This document shows positions 1 through 8,437 of a stretch of DNA of 64,000 nt, piece by piece. How positions within the stretch are numbered: position 1 is the stretch's first letter; every line of letters begins with the position of its first letter. This stretch comes from Pseudoclavibacter helvolus. GTDB taxonomy: Bacteria > Actinomycetota > Actinomycetes > Actinomycetales > Microbacteriaceae. Under the pieces are notes generated by a model. The model was not told the origin of the DNA, did not search any database, and worked only from the letters and a program-made list of their open reading frames with translations. The stretch spans positions 434,001 to 498,000 of the forward strand of contig NZ_JACHWJ010000003.1 in the NCBI RefSeq assembly GCF_014191305.1, given 5' to 3'. A program made the translations under genes and the position numbers.

Positions 1-2
1 GT

Positions 3-1148
3 GAGCCGGTTGTCGTGATGCAGCGAGCCGCTCGCGGCGACATGGGGCGTCCGCAAGGGCAGCTCGAGGTGCTCGCCGCATCCGCCCCGCTCGTCTCCCA
101 GCTGCTCAGCGAAGTCCGCTCGCTCATGGTCGAGCGCTCCGTGCTGCGCGGCAAGGTGCTCACCTTCGAGAACAGCGACTACCGGATGGACGCTGGTGCG
201 TCGTTCCTGGAGCGGCCGAACGTGGCCGACACCGACGTGATCCTCCCCAGTGGAGTGCTCGACTCGGTGATCGCCCACGTCGTCGAGATCGGGAAGCAGC
301 GCGAGGCGCTGCTCGCCGCCGGCCAGCACCTCAAGCGCGGCGTGCTCCTCTACGGCCCTCCCGGCACCGGGAAGACGCTCACCGTCAGGCACCTCCTGAG
401 CCGCACCGAGGGAGTGACAGCCGTGCTGCTGACCGGGTCAAGCATCCAATACATCGGTGCGGCGGCCGAGCTCGCGCGCACGCTGCAGCCGTCGATCGTC
501 GTGATGGAAGACATCGACCTCGTTGCAATGGAGCGGCACGCGTCGCCGCAACCGCTGCTCTTCGAGGTGCTCGATGCGCTCGACGGGCTCGACGGCGACG
601 CTGACGTCGCCTTCATCATGACCACGAACCGAGTGCAGGTGCTCGAGCGCGCCCTGGTGTCCAGGCCAGGTCGAGTCGATCTTGCCGTCGAGATCGCGCT
701 CCCGGGTGGGCCGGAACGCTTCCGGCTCCTCGAGAAGTACTCAGCAGGTCTGCCCTTCAACGAGGCGGCGCTCAGGGAGGCGGCCGAGCGCGCCGAGCAG
801 ACCACGGGTTCGTTCGCGAAGGAGCTTGTCCGCCGTGCGGTGCTCGCCGCGGCAAGGGCAGGCGTCGAACCTGACGACAGCATTCTGCTGCACGAGCTCG
901 ACGAGCTGATGTCGGCGCAGTCCGCGCTCACACGGCGGCTACTCGGCGACGGCACGGAACCGAGCGGCGATGAGCTGGGCGAAGGTGGGATGGAGATCAT
1001 CTCCACGGCGGAGGGCGACCGCACCGGCGCCGTCACCTACATCCCGCTGGGCGCCCAGGTCGACCCAGGCTGGACCGCATACGTGCCCGATTCGGGCGAC
1101 GTCTACCGTCCGGAGCTCGACGAGCAGACGCCCGAATCTGAGCGCTGA
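3..1148 (+). CDS. AAA family ATPase, 5' end outside the window
   Basis: A cytoplasmic AAA+ ATPase that would couple ATP hydrolysis to remodelling of a protein partner; the partner is unknown. The Walker A motif GPPGTGKT lies at about 354-377. It is followed by a Walker B of the form VVMEDIDL, a sensor-1 TTNR, and SRPGRVD, which supplies the arginine finger, in the order of FtsH/26S-type AAA proteins. The frame is open to the left edge and the residues before the first ATG (18) still read like protein (EPVVVMQR). Relatives usually carry well over 100 residues before the ATPase core, so the start is most likely upstream of the window. The C-terminal ~70 residues are acidic and not recognised. 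Confidence 0.85.
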   Translation, partial: EPVVVMQRAARGDMGRPQGQLEVLAASAPLVSQLLSEVRSLMVERSVLRGKVLTFENSDYRMDAGASFLERPNVADTDVILPSGVLDSVIAHVVEIGKQREALLAAGQHLKRGVLLYGPPGTGKTLTVRHLLSRTEGVTAVLLTGSSIQYIGAAAELARTLQPSIVVMEDIDLVAMERHASPQPLLFEVLDALDGLDGDADVAFIMTTNRVQVLERALVSRPGRVDLAVEIALPGGPERFRLLEKYSAGLPFNEAALREAAERAEQTTGSFAKELVRRAVLAAARAGVEPDDSILLHELDELMSAQSALTRRLLGDGTEPSGDELGEGGMEIISTAEGDRTGAVTYIPLGAQVDPGWTAYVPDSGDVYRPELDEQTPESER

Positions 1149-1202
1149 GCCGGGACAGTCAAGCACGGGCCGGGACGCCCGGACGCCACCGGTGCTCGTT
1201 CC

Positions 1203-1706
1203 TCAGCTGGAGGGAGCCCGCCAGTACGTTGACGTGAAGGTGCGCGTGGATGCGCCGCCAGGGTCGCTCGGTGGGCGCGTCCCTCGGCTGAAGTCGCGCA
1301 CCTTGATGCGCCAGCCATCCGCCGTGCGCACGAACGTGTCGATGTAGTCGCCGCTTGCCGTCGTGCCGTCCGTGCGGACGAGGAGGAACTTCGACCAGGA
1401 CTTGATCGTGCTGGCATCGACGCGATGCAGTGCCGTGTCGGTCGTGTAGTGCGGGTGATACGGCTTCACGGTGTTGATGACGCGGGCGAGCGCTTCGTCG
1501 CCGCGCACCGCGTTCGGGCCGGTTCCGAACGAGAAGTTGGTCGTGAAGACCTTCCGCAGGTGGGCCCAGTCGCGGTTGTCGATGAGCTGCCCGTAGCGTG
1601 CGAGCACGTCAAGGACTTCCGCGGCGTCGTTTGCCGAGACCCGCGCATCAGAGACGTTTCCAGTCGAGTCCCGCGCATCCGCGGTGCCTGCCGCTGCCGT
1701 CGTCAT
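1203..1706 (-). CDS. SnoaL-like / nuclear transport factor 2 fold protein
   Basis: A 167-residue protein with the NTF2/SnoaL-like fold. The conserved N-terminal helix reads LDVLARYGQLIDNRDW and is followed by the usual strand with a TALHRVD-like segment. Members of this fold act as small isomerases, dehydratases or ring-hydroxylating subunits; the substrate cannot be told here. Its ATG overlaps the stop of the preceding SnoaL-like gene (ATGA at 1703-1706), so the two are translationally coupled and follow an SDR gene. The first 25 residues are low-complexity. The operon looks catabolic; the two SnoaL-like products may form one hetero-oligomer. Confidence 0.8.
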   Translation of the reverse strand: MTTAAAGTADARDSTGNVSDARVSANDAAEVLDVLARYGQLIDNRDWAHLRKVFTTNFSFGTGPNAVRGDEALARVINTVKPYHPHYTTDTALHRVDASTIKSWSKFLLVRTDGTTASGDYIDTFVRTADGWRIKVRDFSRGTRPPSDPGGASTRTFTSTYWRAPSS

Positions 1707-2188
1707 CGCCCCGCCTCGAACGCCTCGAACGAGTCGAACGTCTCAGCGCCAGCGGCTGAGTACTCGCCGTCCGGTCGCTGGCGGTTGCGCTCGGTGACCC
1801 GACGGCTCGTGATGACCCAGGTGCCGTCGCGCTCTTCCAGGGTATCGAGGTAGTCGCCGCCCGCGGCCGACGCTTCGTAGGTGACGAGCACGTAGCGGCT
1901 CCAGGCCACGGCGGTGCCCGGCGCGTCACCGGCGCGGATGACGGTGTTGAGCGTGTGGTGAGACGGGAGGTGCCCGCCCGAAGCCGTGGCGAGCTGCAGC
2001 TCGAAGGTCTGCGCTCCCGAGGGCCCTGCGAAGGTGCCGGCTGGCGTCTCGAAGCGTGCATCCGCCCCGACGATCGTGGCGAGCGCCTCCCATTCGCCGT
2101 TGTCGACGAAATGCCCGTAGAGGGCAAGAGTCTGCTGGATTCCCCAGCGGTCGTCTGCAGTCAGTTCGTCTGCGGTGAGTGCGGTCAT
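1703..2188 (-). CDS. SnoaL-like / nuclear transport factor 2 fold protein
   Basis: A 161-residue NTF2-fold protein, paralogous in layout to its downstream partner: IQQTLALYGHFVDNGEWEAL near the N-terminus and a conserved HHTLNTVI strand. The ATG at 2188 sits 2 nt after the SDR stop, with GGGG of the SDR tail as a likely ribosome site. An in-frame ATG at 2200 would overlap the SDR gene by 10 nt and is a second choice. Much longer upstream readings of this frame are antisense or out of frame with the SDR and were discarded. Function is probably hydration, dehydration or isomerisation within the same pathway as the SDR; this is inference. Confidence 0.82.
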   Translation of the reverse strand: MTALTADELTADDRWGIQQTLALYGHFVDNGEWEALATIVGADARFETPAGTFAGPSGAQTFELQLATASGGHLPSHHTLNTVIRAGDAPGTAVAWSRYVLVTYEASAAGGDYLDTLEERDGTWVITSRRVTERNRQRPDGEYSAAGAETFDSFEAFEAGR

Positions 2189-2190
2189 GT

Positions 2191-3021
2191 TCAGCCCCAT
2201 TTTATTGTCGAGCCAGCGTCGATCGGCAGCTGGATTCCGGTGATGTAGCGAGCCTCGGATGAGGCCAGGAAGAGGACGGCGTTGGCGACGTCGACGGGCT
2301 CGATCCAGCCAACATCGAGGAGCTTGCCTCGACTCCAGAGCTCTCGGACGTCGTCCGGCGTCGGGTTCTCGAGGTCTGGCCTGGATGCGCGCAGGTTGGC
2401 GTCGTTCATGACGAGAGGGGTGGCGACGGCGGTGGGGTGGATGGTGTTGACCCGCACGCCGTATGGGCCGAGCTCGTGCGCCCACGCCCGTGCGAGCCCG
2501 ACCACGCCGTGCTTCGCGGCCGCGTACGTTCCCCCGCCGCCAGAGGCGCGCAGGCCGGCGCTCGAGGAGGTGATGATGATGCTTCCAGGGCTCACCTCGG
2601 CCTTGAGGACGGGGATCGCGGCCTTCACCGTGCGCCACACGCCGCCGAGATTCACGTCGATCTGCGCGTTCCAGTCGTCCTCGGTGACGTCTTCCGCCAG
2701 CCCGGATCCGAGGACTCCCGCGTTCGCGAAGACAACATCGAATGCCCCGAGTGTGTCGACCCCGTGCCGGACGGCCGCATCAAGCGATCCCTGATCGGTC
2801 ACGTCGGCGTGCACCGCGAGGGCGCGAACTCCGAGGGACTCGGCGCCTGCCACGACTTCAGCGAGCCGCTCACTCGACTCCGCCCGGTCGAGCGCGACGA
2901 TATTCGCCCCCTCCTGAGCGAGGCGACGGACCGTGGCGCTGCCGATGCCGCCGGCCGCCCCAGTGATGAGCGCGGTGGATCCCGCGAGTCTGCCCGAACT
3001 GTTCCGTCGTGCGTCCGACAT
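2191..3021 (-). CDS. SDR family NAD(P)-dependent oxidoreductase
   Basis: A classical short-chain dehydrogenase: cofactor motif TGAAGGIG near residue 20, NAG structural motif (FANAGVLG), catalytic Ser (TSSSAG) and YxxxK (YAAAKHG). The C-terminal stretch with FLASSEARYITG and a terminal LPIDAG is typical of the subfamily that includes mycofactocin-dependent SDRs. No mycofactocin genes are visible, so that link is only a resemblance. The ATG at 3021 follows AGGG; a further in-frame ATG at 3042 lies inside the 22-bp repeat array. It is the first gene of a leftward SDR/SnoaL/SnoaL operon divergent from a MarR regulator that is the obvious candidate controller. Confidence 0.88.
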   Translation of the reverse strand: MSDARRNSSGRLAGSTALITGAAGGIGSATVRRLAQEGANIVALDRAESSERLAEVVAGAESLGVRALAVHADVTDQGSLDAAVRHGVDTLGAFDVVFANAGVLGSGLAEDVTEDDWNAQIDVNLGGVWRTVKAAIPVLKAEVSPGSIIITSSSAGLRASGGGGTYAAAKHGVVGLARAWAHELGPYGVRVNTIHPTAVATPLVMNDANLRASRPDLENPTPDDVRELWSRGKLLDVGWIEPVDVANAVLFLASSEARYITGIQLPIDAGSTIKWG

Positions 3022-3037
3022 GCCTACCCTGTTCCTC

Positions 3038-3125
3038 CTCATGAAGTGGCTGTGCTGGGCTCATAGAGTTACCGCGCTGGGCTCATGAAGTTGCTGCGCT
3101 GGCCTGATGAAGTCGCTGCGCTGGG
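3038..3125. repeat. Four 22-bp imperfect tandem repeats between the SDR operon and marR
   Basis: Units run 3038-3059, 3060-3081, 3082-3103 and 3104-3125. They share CTCATGAAGT at the start and GCGCTGGG at the end; a decayed fifth unit may follow. The period is close to two helical turns, so a protein binding each unit would be stacked on one DNA face. The array lies between the SDR start and the MarR-type gene, where operators would be expected. Confidence 0.85.
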
Positions 3126-3267
3126 CTGACAGTCTCACCGACCTCCGACATTCGGGCGTCGTCGCCGGTCGCGGAGCTTCCCCGGGCGTCACGGGCGGAA
3201 ATGTCGACAGGAAACCGGCATGTGCGCGCCGATCTGTGTTTTGTGGCCGGTTCCGCATCCGCTTTTG

Positions 3268-3284
3268 CTAGTTTGTTGAACTAG
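3268..3284. promoter_or_regulatory. Palindrome, probable MarR-family operator
   Basis: CTAGTT-N5-AACTAG is a perfect inverted repeat of 17 bp, 37 bp before the MarR start codon and in the shared upstream region of the divergent SDR operon. Size and AT-rich arms fit a dimeric winged-helix regulator. The assignment to this MarR protein is inference from position. Confidence 0.55.
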
Positions 3285-3321
3285 TTTCCCTAGCGTCCAG
3301 CGCGCCAGCACGAGGAGGACC

Positions 3322-3906
3322 ATGGCGCACAAGCCAGCCGAGCGCTCGTCCGGGTACTGGTACCCCACGGGTGGGGAGCACGCGACCTCGGTCGACGTGC
3401 TAAACCTGCTTCGCGAGTACCGCGAGGCAGAGGCGAAGATGCGCGCCAGAACGCGGTCGTCGATGCGCATGAACGAGAACGACCTTCTCGCGCTTCGCTT
3501 CCTGCTCCAGCAGCAGAGGCACGGCAAGGCCGTTGTGCAGAAAGACCTTGGGGAGCGCCTCAATATCTCCTCCGCATCCGTGACGGGCCTGGTGGATCGC
3601 CTCGTGAAGAGCGGTCACGTCGAACGTCGGCCGCACCCGACGGATCGTCGTGCTTCGATCATCGCGGCGACCGGGGAGTCGGACAAGGAAGTTCGAGAGA
3701 CCCTCGGTGTCATGCATCAGCGGATGATCGCCGTCGTGGATTCCCTGAGTGTCGAGGAGCTCGACGGCGTCGCCAAGTTCCTCTCCGGAATGGTCGGGTC
3801 CGTCGCGGCGCCAGAGCCTGAAGGTGTGGACGCCGGCGACGGCTCCGGCGCTCAAGTGGCCGAGGGTCCAGACGATGCCCCGGTCATGGTTGTGCACGGC
3901 TGCTAG
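3322..3906 (+). CDS. MarR family transcriptional regulator
   Basis: A 194-residue winged-helix regulator. The MarR core is clear: NENDLLALRFLLQQQ, a recognition helix region ISSASVTGLVDRLVKSGHV, and the wing R-R-P-H-P-T-D-R-R. A 45-residue N-terminal extension and an acidic C-terminal tail flank it. GAGGAGG precedes the ATG at ideal spacing. It is divergent from the SDR/SnoaL/SnoaL operon, so a local repressor responding to an aromatic or phenolic ligand is plausible, as is usual for MarR proteins; the ligand is not deducible. Confidence 0.88.
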   Translation: MAHKPAERSSGYWYPTGGEHATSVDVLNLLREYREAEAKMRARTRSSMRMNENDLLALRFLLQQQRHGKAVVQKDLGERLNISSASVTGLVDRLVKSGHVERRPHPTDRRASIIAATGESDKEVRETLGVMHQRMIAVVDSLSVEELDGVAKFLSGMVGSVAAPEPEGVDAGDGSGAQVAEGPDDAPVMVVHGC

Positions 3907-3973
3907 TCGAGCATCCCGCATCCCGCATCGTCGCGGTGCTTCCTACTCGCTGCGCCGATGCGAGTCAACCCCC

Positions 3974-4001
3974 TTGTTCAAGATATTTAGTTAGATAAGC
4001 T
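3974..4001 (+). promoter_or_regulatory. Promoter, leaderless start
   Basis: TTGTTC (3974-3979), a 16-bp spacer and TAAGCT (3996-4001), then 6 nt to the ATG at 4008. This is the window's recurrent leaderless spacing and supports the small gene that follows. Confidence 0.55.
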
Positions 4002-4007
4002 ACATAG

Positions 4008-4193
4008 ATGCTCGGACAACGACGAAGGCTCAACCGCACTGCAGTAGCCGACGCTCGACGACGGGCAGAGGACCGATATTGGGATGTGTACCAGCGCACC
4101 GTGATGCCTGGCGAGCTGCTCGCGCTCTGCTTCGTCGGAGCCACGATCTCGATCGGCATCGCCGTCTCCTTCTTCGCCTTCATGCCCCGGTAG
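4008..4193 (+). CDS. Small single-pass membrane protein
   Basis: A 61-residue product: a charged, arginine-rich N-terminal half followed by one hydrophobic segment (about residues 34-58, beginning PGELLALCFVGATIS) and a short tail. It would sit in the membrane with the basic half inside. No Shine-Dalgarno site is present, but a TTGTTC/TAAGCT promoter lies exactly where a leaderless transcript would begin, which argues that this is a real gene. No family is recognised. It is followed by 150 bp without any coding sign before the thioesterase gene. Confidence 0.55.
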   Translation: MLGQRRRLNRTAVADARRRAEDRYWDVYQRTVMPGELLALCFVGATISIGIAVSFFAFMPR

Positions 4194-4345
4194 GCGCAGG
4201 ATGTCCTGGTAGGGAGGCCCCAGCCCCGCTCGGCACGTCGTCTTGCTCACTTGGATGGTCGGCACAACGCGCTCGGCCGGCCGGTCGATTGGTGCCAGGC
4301 TCGGGATGCGCATCCACCCCGGATGCCGTGGCGCAAGGGAGCGAC

Positions 4346-4789
4346 ATGACCGACCTCGCATCGATGACCGGACTCGAACAACTGCAGGCGCACCTCGCGA
4401 GCGGGGCGGAGATCGCACCGATCGCGCAGCATTTCGGTATGTCCGTCGTGAGCTTCGCTGAGGGCGAGGTCGTGTTCGAGGGTGTGCCGGACCGGACGCA
4501 CTACAACCCGATCGGGACCGTCCACGGCGGATTCGCCGCGACGCTCCTCGACTCGGCGTGCGGGACGGCGGTCCACACGACGCTGCGTCCGGGGCAGGCC
4601 TACACCTCGCTCGAGATCAAGGTCAGCTTCCTGCGGCCGATGACGGCCGAGACCGGGCCAGTACGAGTCCGCGGCCGGGTCGTGAAGTCGGGGGCGCGGG
4701 CAGCGTTCGTCGAAGCGGAGCTCCGTGATTCCAGCGAGGTACTCCTCGCCACGGCGACGAGTACCTGCGCCATCTTCCCGAGCCGTTGA
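4346..4789 (+). CDS. PaaI-type hotdog thioesterase
   Basis: A 147-residue single hotdog-fold protein. The family signature GTVHGGFAATLLDSACG is present, with the HGG motif and following Asp expected to position and activate water for cleavage of acyl-CoA thioesters. The SLEIKVSFLRPM strand is also typical. The ATG at 4346 follows AAGGGAG; longer upstream readings have no coding character. It is monocistronic. Substrate is most likely an aryl- or medium-chain acyl-CoA, by family, but no aromatic degradation operon is adjacent. Confidence 0.88.
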   Translation: MTDLASMTGLEQLQAHLASGAEIAPIAQHFGMSVVSFAEGEVVFEGVPDRTHYNPIGTVHGGFAATLLDSACGTAVHTTLRPGQAYTSLEIKVSFLRPMTAETGPVRVRGRVVKSGARAAFVEAELRDSSEVLLATATSTCAIFPSR

Positions 4790-4869
4790 CCCTTGGGTGA
4801 GCCGGCCGCTTTCCACAGCTTTGCGCCCGGCCGCGCCCCCGAAACAACCACAGGATAGAATCGGGTCCC

Positions 4870-5307
4870 GTGACCGGAACGAATCTCCTCGGTATCCCCG
4901 AGACGCGCCTCGCTGCTGAGCCAGAGGTCGTCGACGACCTCTCGAACCTGCCTCACGACCAGGCCGCGCTCGCGGCCATCGTCGAGAAGCACCCCGCGTC
5001 TTCGCTGGCCTGGGCCGCGCTGGCGGATGCGGCACACGCCGAGGGCAACACGATCGGCGCGTACGCGTATGCGCGGGTCGGCTACCACCGCGGGCTCGAC
5101 GCGCTCCGCAAGGCGGGCTGGCGCGGGCAGGGCCCGGTTCCGTGGTCGCACGAGCCGAACAGGGGAGTCCTGCGCGCGTTCTACGCGCTCCGGCGAAGCG
5201 CGGCGGAGATCGGGGAGGAAGGTGAGCCGGAGCGGCTCGCCGACCTGCTGCATGACGCTGACCCGCAGGCGATCATCGAGATCGATCGGACGTACGCGGC
5301 CGACTGA
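4870..5307 (+). CDS. DUF3151 family protein
   Basis: A 145-residue actinobacterial protein of unknown function. The hallmark segment ([13 protein letters not shown] followed by [17 protein letters not shown]) matches the DUF3151 family, whose members are often found directly upstream of purA, as here. Helical, TPR-like character is suggested by the alanine-rich helices. GTG start at 4870, with TAGAAT (4856-4861) 8 nt upstream and no ribosome site. The 148 bp between it and purA contain no obvious terminator, so co-transcription is possible. Confidence 0.88.
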   Translation: MTGTNLLGIPETRLAAEPEVVDDLSNLPHDQAALAAIVEKHPASSLAWAALADAAHAEGNTIGAYAYARVGYHRGLDALRKAGWRGQGPVPWSHEPNRGVLRAFYALRRSAAEIGEEGEPERLADLLHDADPQAIIEIDRTYAAD

Positions 5308-5455
5308 GCGGGCATCCGCTCGGACGCACCGGGTCACACCACAGGACAAGCAGGGAAGGGGCGGGGCCGCAGAATCGGCCAGCCCAACCGCGTGGCTCAC
5401 GCCACGCACACGACAGGCGCGAGCTGCGCCGATCCGACAGAGAACAGGGGCACAC

Positions 5456-6742
5456 ATGCCAGGCGTAGCGATTATCGGCGGCCAGTGGGGCGACGAGGGC
5501 AAGGGTAAGGCGACTGACCTCCTCGGCGACCGCATCGACTACGTCGTGAAGTTCAACGGCGGCAACAACGCAGGTCACACGGTCGTGATCGGCAACGAGA
5601 AGTACGCGCTGCACCTGCTGCCGTCCGGCATCCTCACCCCGGGCGTGACCCCGGTCATCGGCAACGGGGTTGTCATCGACCTCGACGTGCTGTTCCACGA
5701 GATCGACCACCTCGAGGAGCGCGGCGTCGACACCTCGAAGCTGCGTGTCTCCGCGAACGCGCACCTCATCACGGGCTACCACACGACCCTCGACAAGGTG
5801 ACTGAGCGCTTCCTCGGAAAGCGCCAGATCGGCACGACCGGCCGCGGCATCGGGCCGGCCTACGCCGACAAGATCAACCGCATCGGCATCCGCGTGCAGG
5901 ATCTCTTCGACGAGAACATCCTGCGCCAGAAGGTCGAAGCCGCGCTCTTCGGCAAGAACCACCTCCTCGTGAAGGTCTACAACCGCCGCGCGATCACGGT
6001 CAACGAGATCGTGGATGCGCTCCTCGTGCACGCTGAACGCCTCCGCCCCATGGTCGGCGACACCTCGCTCGAGCTGTACGACGCCCTCAACGCGGGCCGC
6101 AACGTCGTCTTCGAGGGTGGCCAGGCCACCATGCTCGACGTCGACCACGGCACCTACCCGTACGTGACGTCCTCGTCGTCGACCGCGGGAGGCGCATCCA
6201 CGGGTGCAGGCGTCGGGCCAACCCAGATCAACCGCATCATCGGCATCGTCAAGGCCTACATCACGCGCGTCGGCGCCGGCCCCTTCCCGACCGAGCTGTT
6301 CGACGAGTGGGGCGAGCTGCTCCGCACCCGCGGCGGCGAGTTCGGCACCACGACGGGGCGCCCGCGCCGCACCGGCTGGTACGACGTTCCCGTCGCGCGC
6401 TACACGGCACGCATCAACGGCGTCACCGACTTCGTCATGACGAAGCTCGACGTGCTCAGTGGCATCGAGAGCATCCCCGTCTGCGTCGCCTACGACGTCG
6501 ACGGTGTCCGCTTCGACGAGATGCCCGTGTCGCAGTCGGACATCCACCACGCGAAGCCCATCTACGAGTACTTCGACGGCTGGACGGAAGACCTCTCCGG
6601 CTGCCGCACCTTCGAGGAGCTGCCCGAGAACGCGCAGCTCTACGTGAAGGCCCTCGAGCGTCTCTCCGGTGCCCGCATCTCCGCGATCGGCGTCGGCCCG
6701 AAGCGCGACGAGATCATCCAGATCCACGACCTCATCGACTAA
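5456..6742 (+). CDS. purA: Adenylosuccinate synthase
   Basis: The first committed step from IMP to AMP: GTP-dependent condensation of IMP with aspartate in the cytoplasm. At 428 residues it has the normal length. The GTP-binding signature [17 protein letters not shown] lies at the N-terminus with the catalytic Asp, followed by [11 protein letters not shown], the [16 protein letters not shown] loop and the VGAGPFPTE segment. ATG at 5456 is preceded by AGGGG; longer upstream readings overlap DUF3151 and are spurious. It ends just before a strong intrinsic terminator. Confidence 0.98.
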   Translation: MPGVAIIGGQWGDEGKGKATDLLGDRIDYVVKFNGGNNAGHTVVIGNEKYALHLLPSGILTPGVTPVIGNGVVIDLDVLFHEIDHLEERGVDTSKLRVSANAHLITGYHTTLDKVTERFLGKRQIGTTGRGIGPAYADKINRIGIRVQDLFDENILRQKVEAALFGKNHLLVKVYNRRAITVNEIVDALLVHAERLRPMVGDTSLELYDALNAGRNVVFEGGQATMLDVDHGTYPYVTSSSSTAGGASTGAGVGPTQINRIIGIVKAYITRVGAGPFPTELFDEWGELLRTRGGEFGTTTGRPRRTGWYDVPVARYTARINGVTDFVMTKLDVLSGIESIPVCVAYDVDGVRFDEMPVSQSDIHHAKPIYEYFDGWTEDLSGCRTFEELPENAQLYVKALERLSGARISAIGVGPKRDEIIQIHDLID

Positions 6743-6770
6743 CGGGCCAGCCGGCCACAGTTGTTCGAGG

Positions 6771-6811
6771 AAGGCCCGGACGGAACCCCAGATGGGGACC
6801 GTCCGGGCCTT
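6771..6811 (+). terminator. Intrinsic terminator after purA
   Basis: A 13-bp perfect stem (AAGGCCCGGACGG with its complement at 6799-6811). The loop itself contains CCCC and GGGG, which can extend the hairpin. It is followed by TCTCG rather than a long T run, as is common in high-GC actinobacteria. Confidence 0.85.
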
Positions 6812-6928
6812 CTCGCTGTGCCCCTTCGTGAGGCCCCGCGAAGACTTCCGCGGACGCGGAACCCATCGCGAGTCGCAGCGTTGCGGGAGTGAGCGGCGGG
6901 GCTCCCGCGGCCTGAGACAATCGACGAC

Positions 6929-7732
6929 GTGAATAGCGCTCCCGCCGCCCTGACCGTCTTGCCTGACCCCCAGTTCGTGATGGTCGGCGACGGTCACCGC
7001 ATTGCCACGTACACCTGGGGTGAGCCGGATGCGCCCACCGTCATCGTCGTGCACGGCTTCGCCTCGAGCACGAAAGACAACTGGGTCGCGACCGGCTGGG
7101 TGCGCGACCTGCTGCGAGCCGGCTACCGCGTGCTCGGGCTCGACCAGCGCGGACACGGGCAGAGCGACAAGCCGCACGAGGGCCGCGACTACGACATCCG
7201 CACGCTTGCTTCCGACGTCGAGGCGGTGCTCGACGCCTACCTCGTCGACACGGCCCTGTACGTGGGCTACTCGCTCGGCGCGCGCGTCGGGTGGGAAGTC
7301 GCCCAGGACTTCGCCGACCGCATCCCGCGCGTTGTGCTCGGCGGAGTGCCGGACGGGGTGCCGCTCGGGCGCCTCGACATCGGGCAGGTCCGTGAGCTCA
7401 TCGACCACGGCACGCCTGTGCAGGACCCGGTGACACAGAACTACCTCGCCCTCACCGAGCGCGTCGGCGGCAACGACCTGCGTGCGCTCCTCGCGATCGC
7501 AGAAGGGATGCGCGCATCCGGCAAGGCGGACCCCGACCTGGGACGCGTCCCGCAGCAGCCCGTGCTGTTCGCGACGGGCTCCCTCGACGGGATCATCGAG
7601 GGATCGAGGGCGCTCTCGGCTGCGACGCCGCAGGCCCGCTTCTTCGAGATCCCGGATCGCCACCACTTCAACGCGCCAGGCTCGCGTGACTTCCGCGCGG
7701 CTGCCCTCGCCTTCCTCGCGGAAGAAGCCTGA
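6929..7732 (+). CDS. Alpha/beta hydrolase
   Basis: A 267-residue alpha/beta-hydrolase of the fold-1 type: oxyanion segment VHGFASS, DQRGHGQSDKP loop, nucleophile elbow GYSLGAR (catalytic Ser), and a late DRHHFN stretch that supplies the His, with Asp in the GSLDG strand. Cytoplasmic, as no signal peptide is visible. GTG at 6929 with GACAAT 7 nt upstream, so a leaderless start is likely. Esterase, lactonase or C-C hydrolase activity cannot be separated from sequence. Stands alone between purA and a DoxX-like gene. Confidence 0.85.
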   Translation: MNSAPAALTVLPDPQFVMVGDGHRIATYTWGEPDAPTVIVVHGFASSTKDNWVATGWVRDLLRAGYRVLGLDQRGHGQSDKPHEGRDYDIRTLASDVEAVLDAYLVDTALYVGYSLGARVGWEVAQDFADRIPRVVLGGVPDGVPLGRLDIGQVRELIDHGTPVQDPVTQNYLALTERVGGNDLRALLAIAEGMRASGKADPDLGRVPQQPVLFATGSLDGIIEGSRALSAATPQARFFEIPDRHHFNAPGSRDFRAAALAFLAEEA

Positions 7733-7846
7733 CGCCGACTCGAAGCCCGGCGCCGGTGCGGACTCGCCTGCGCTGCGACGGGACCTAGCCGACGCGGTCA
7801 AGGGATGCCTGGGCCGGCGCTCGGCCGTGGGCGGCAGGATGCCTAC

Positions 7847-8254
7847 ATGTCGAAGGCACTGAAGCGTCCCGCTCGCAAACACGACGGAAGCATCCCGTGG
7901 ATCGTCGTCGTTCCGTTTGCTATCTCCGGGGTCATCCACCTCGTGAAGCCTGCTGTGTTCGAGCCGATCATCCCGAAGCCGCTGCGAGGGAAAGCGCGAG
8001 AGCTTGTTGTTGCGTCGGGAGTCGCCGAGCTGGCCTGCGCTGCCGGCCTGCTGCGCGAATCCACCCGTCCGGCGGCGGGGCTCGCGAGCGCGGCCGTGCT
8101 GCTCGCGGTGTGGCCCGCCAACGCGCAGATGAGCGTCGACCTCGGGCGACGTGCAGTGAGGAAGAAGGACGCGAAGTCCGCCGTCGCGTTTGTCGTCTCG
8201 GTCGCGCGCCTTCCACTGCAGGTCCCGCTCATCAAGGCCGCGCTCCGCGCGTAG
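7847..8254 (+). CDS. DoxX-like membrane protein
   Basis: A 135-residue protein with about four hydrophobic segments in the DoxX/MauE-like arrangement: a first segment with VIHLVKPAVFEP, then VVASGVAELACAAGLL, an alanine-rich third helix ending in WPANAQM, and a C-terminal basic helix. DoxX-type proteins are integral membrane proteins linked in some species to quinone or redox homeostasis. Start chosen at the ATG 7847 (MSKALKR); a GTG/ATG further left adds only a Gly/Arg-rich stretch. Followed by a 180-bp gap that holds a palindromic repeat. Confidence 0.75.
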   Translation: MSKALKRPARKHDGSIPWIVVVPFAISGVIHLVKPAVFEPIIPKPLRGKARELVVASGVAELACAAGLLRESTRPAAGLASAAVLLAVWPANAQMSVDLGRRAVRKKDAKSAVAFVVSVARLPLQVPLIKAALRA

Positions 8255-8292
8255 ACCCGGCCCCGCCGGTGGAGCGGCGGCGCATCCGCCGT

Positions 8293-8361
8293 GAACTTCA
8301 GTGACAACCGGCTGGTGCCCTCCGCTCACCGTCGCATGACGCCGAGTTGTCACCGAAGTTC
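8293..8361. repeat. Palindromic intergenic repeat (copy 1)
   Basis: GAACTTCAGTGACAAC at the left is matched by its near-complement, ending CACCGAAGTTC, at 8341-8361; stems of about 20 bp with a 28-bp spacer. It sits between convergently unrelated genes and resembles the CCAACTT-type elements at 54.1, 59.9 and 60.9 kb in size and in its GTGACAAC/CGGTGAC words, but is the most divergent copy. Confidence 0.7.
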
Positions 8362-8425
8362 GACGCTCGGCCGTGAAAGCCAGCCGTGCGCGGGGCAAGC
8401 GCCGCTCGCCGCCAGGTGCGGGCGC

Positions 8426-8431
8426 TAGCCT
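8426..8431 (+). promoter_or_regulatory. -10 element, leaderless start
   Basis: TAGCCT followed by exactly 6 nt and the ATG of the CYTH-CHAD gene; no Shine-Dalgarno site is present. Confidence 0.5.
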
Positions 8432-8437
8432 GCTTTG

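Noticed and set aside
2191-3021. Assignment of the SDR as mycofactocin-dependent
   Set aside because: Its C-terminus resembles that subfamily, but no mycofactocin genes are in the window and the family's N-terminal insertion is short; kept only as a resemblance.
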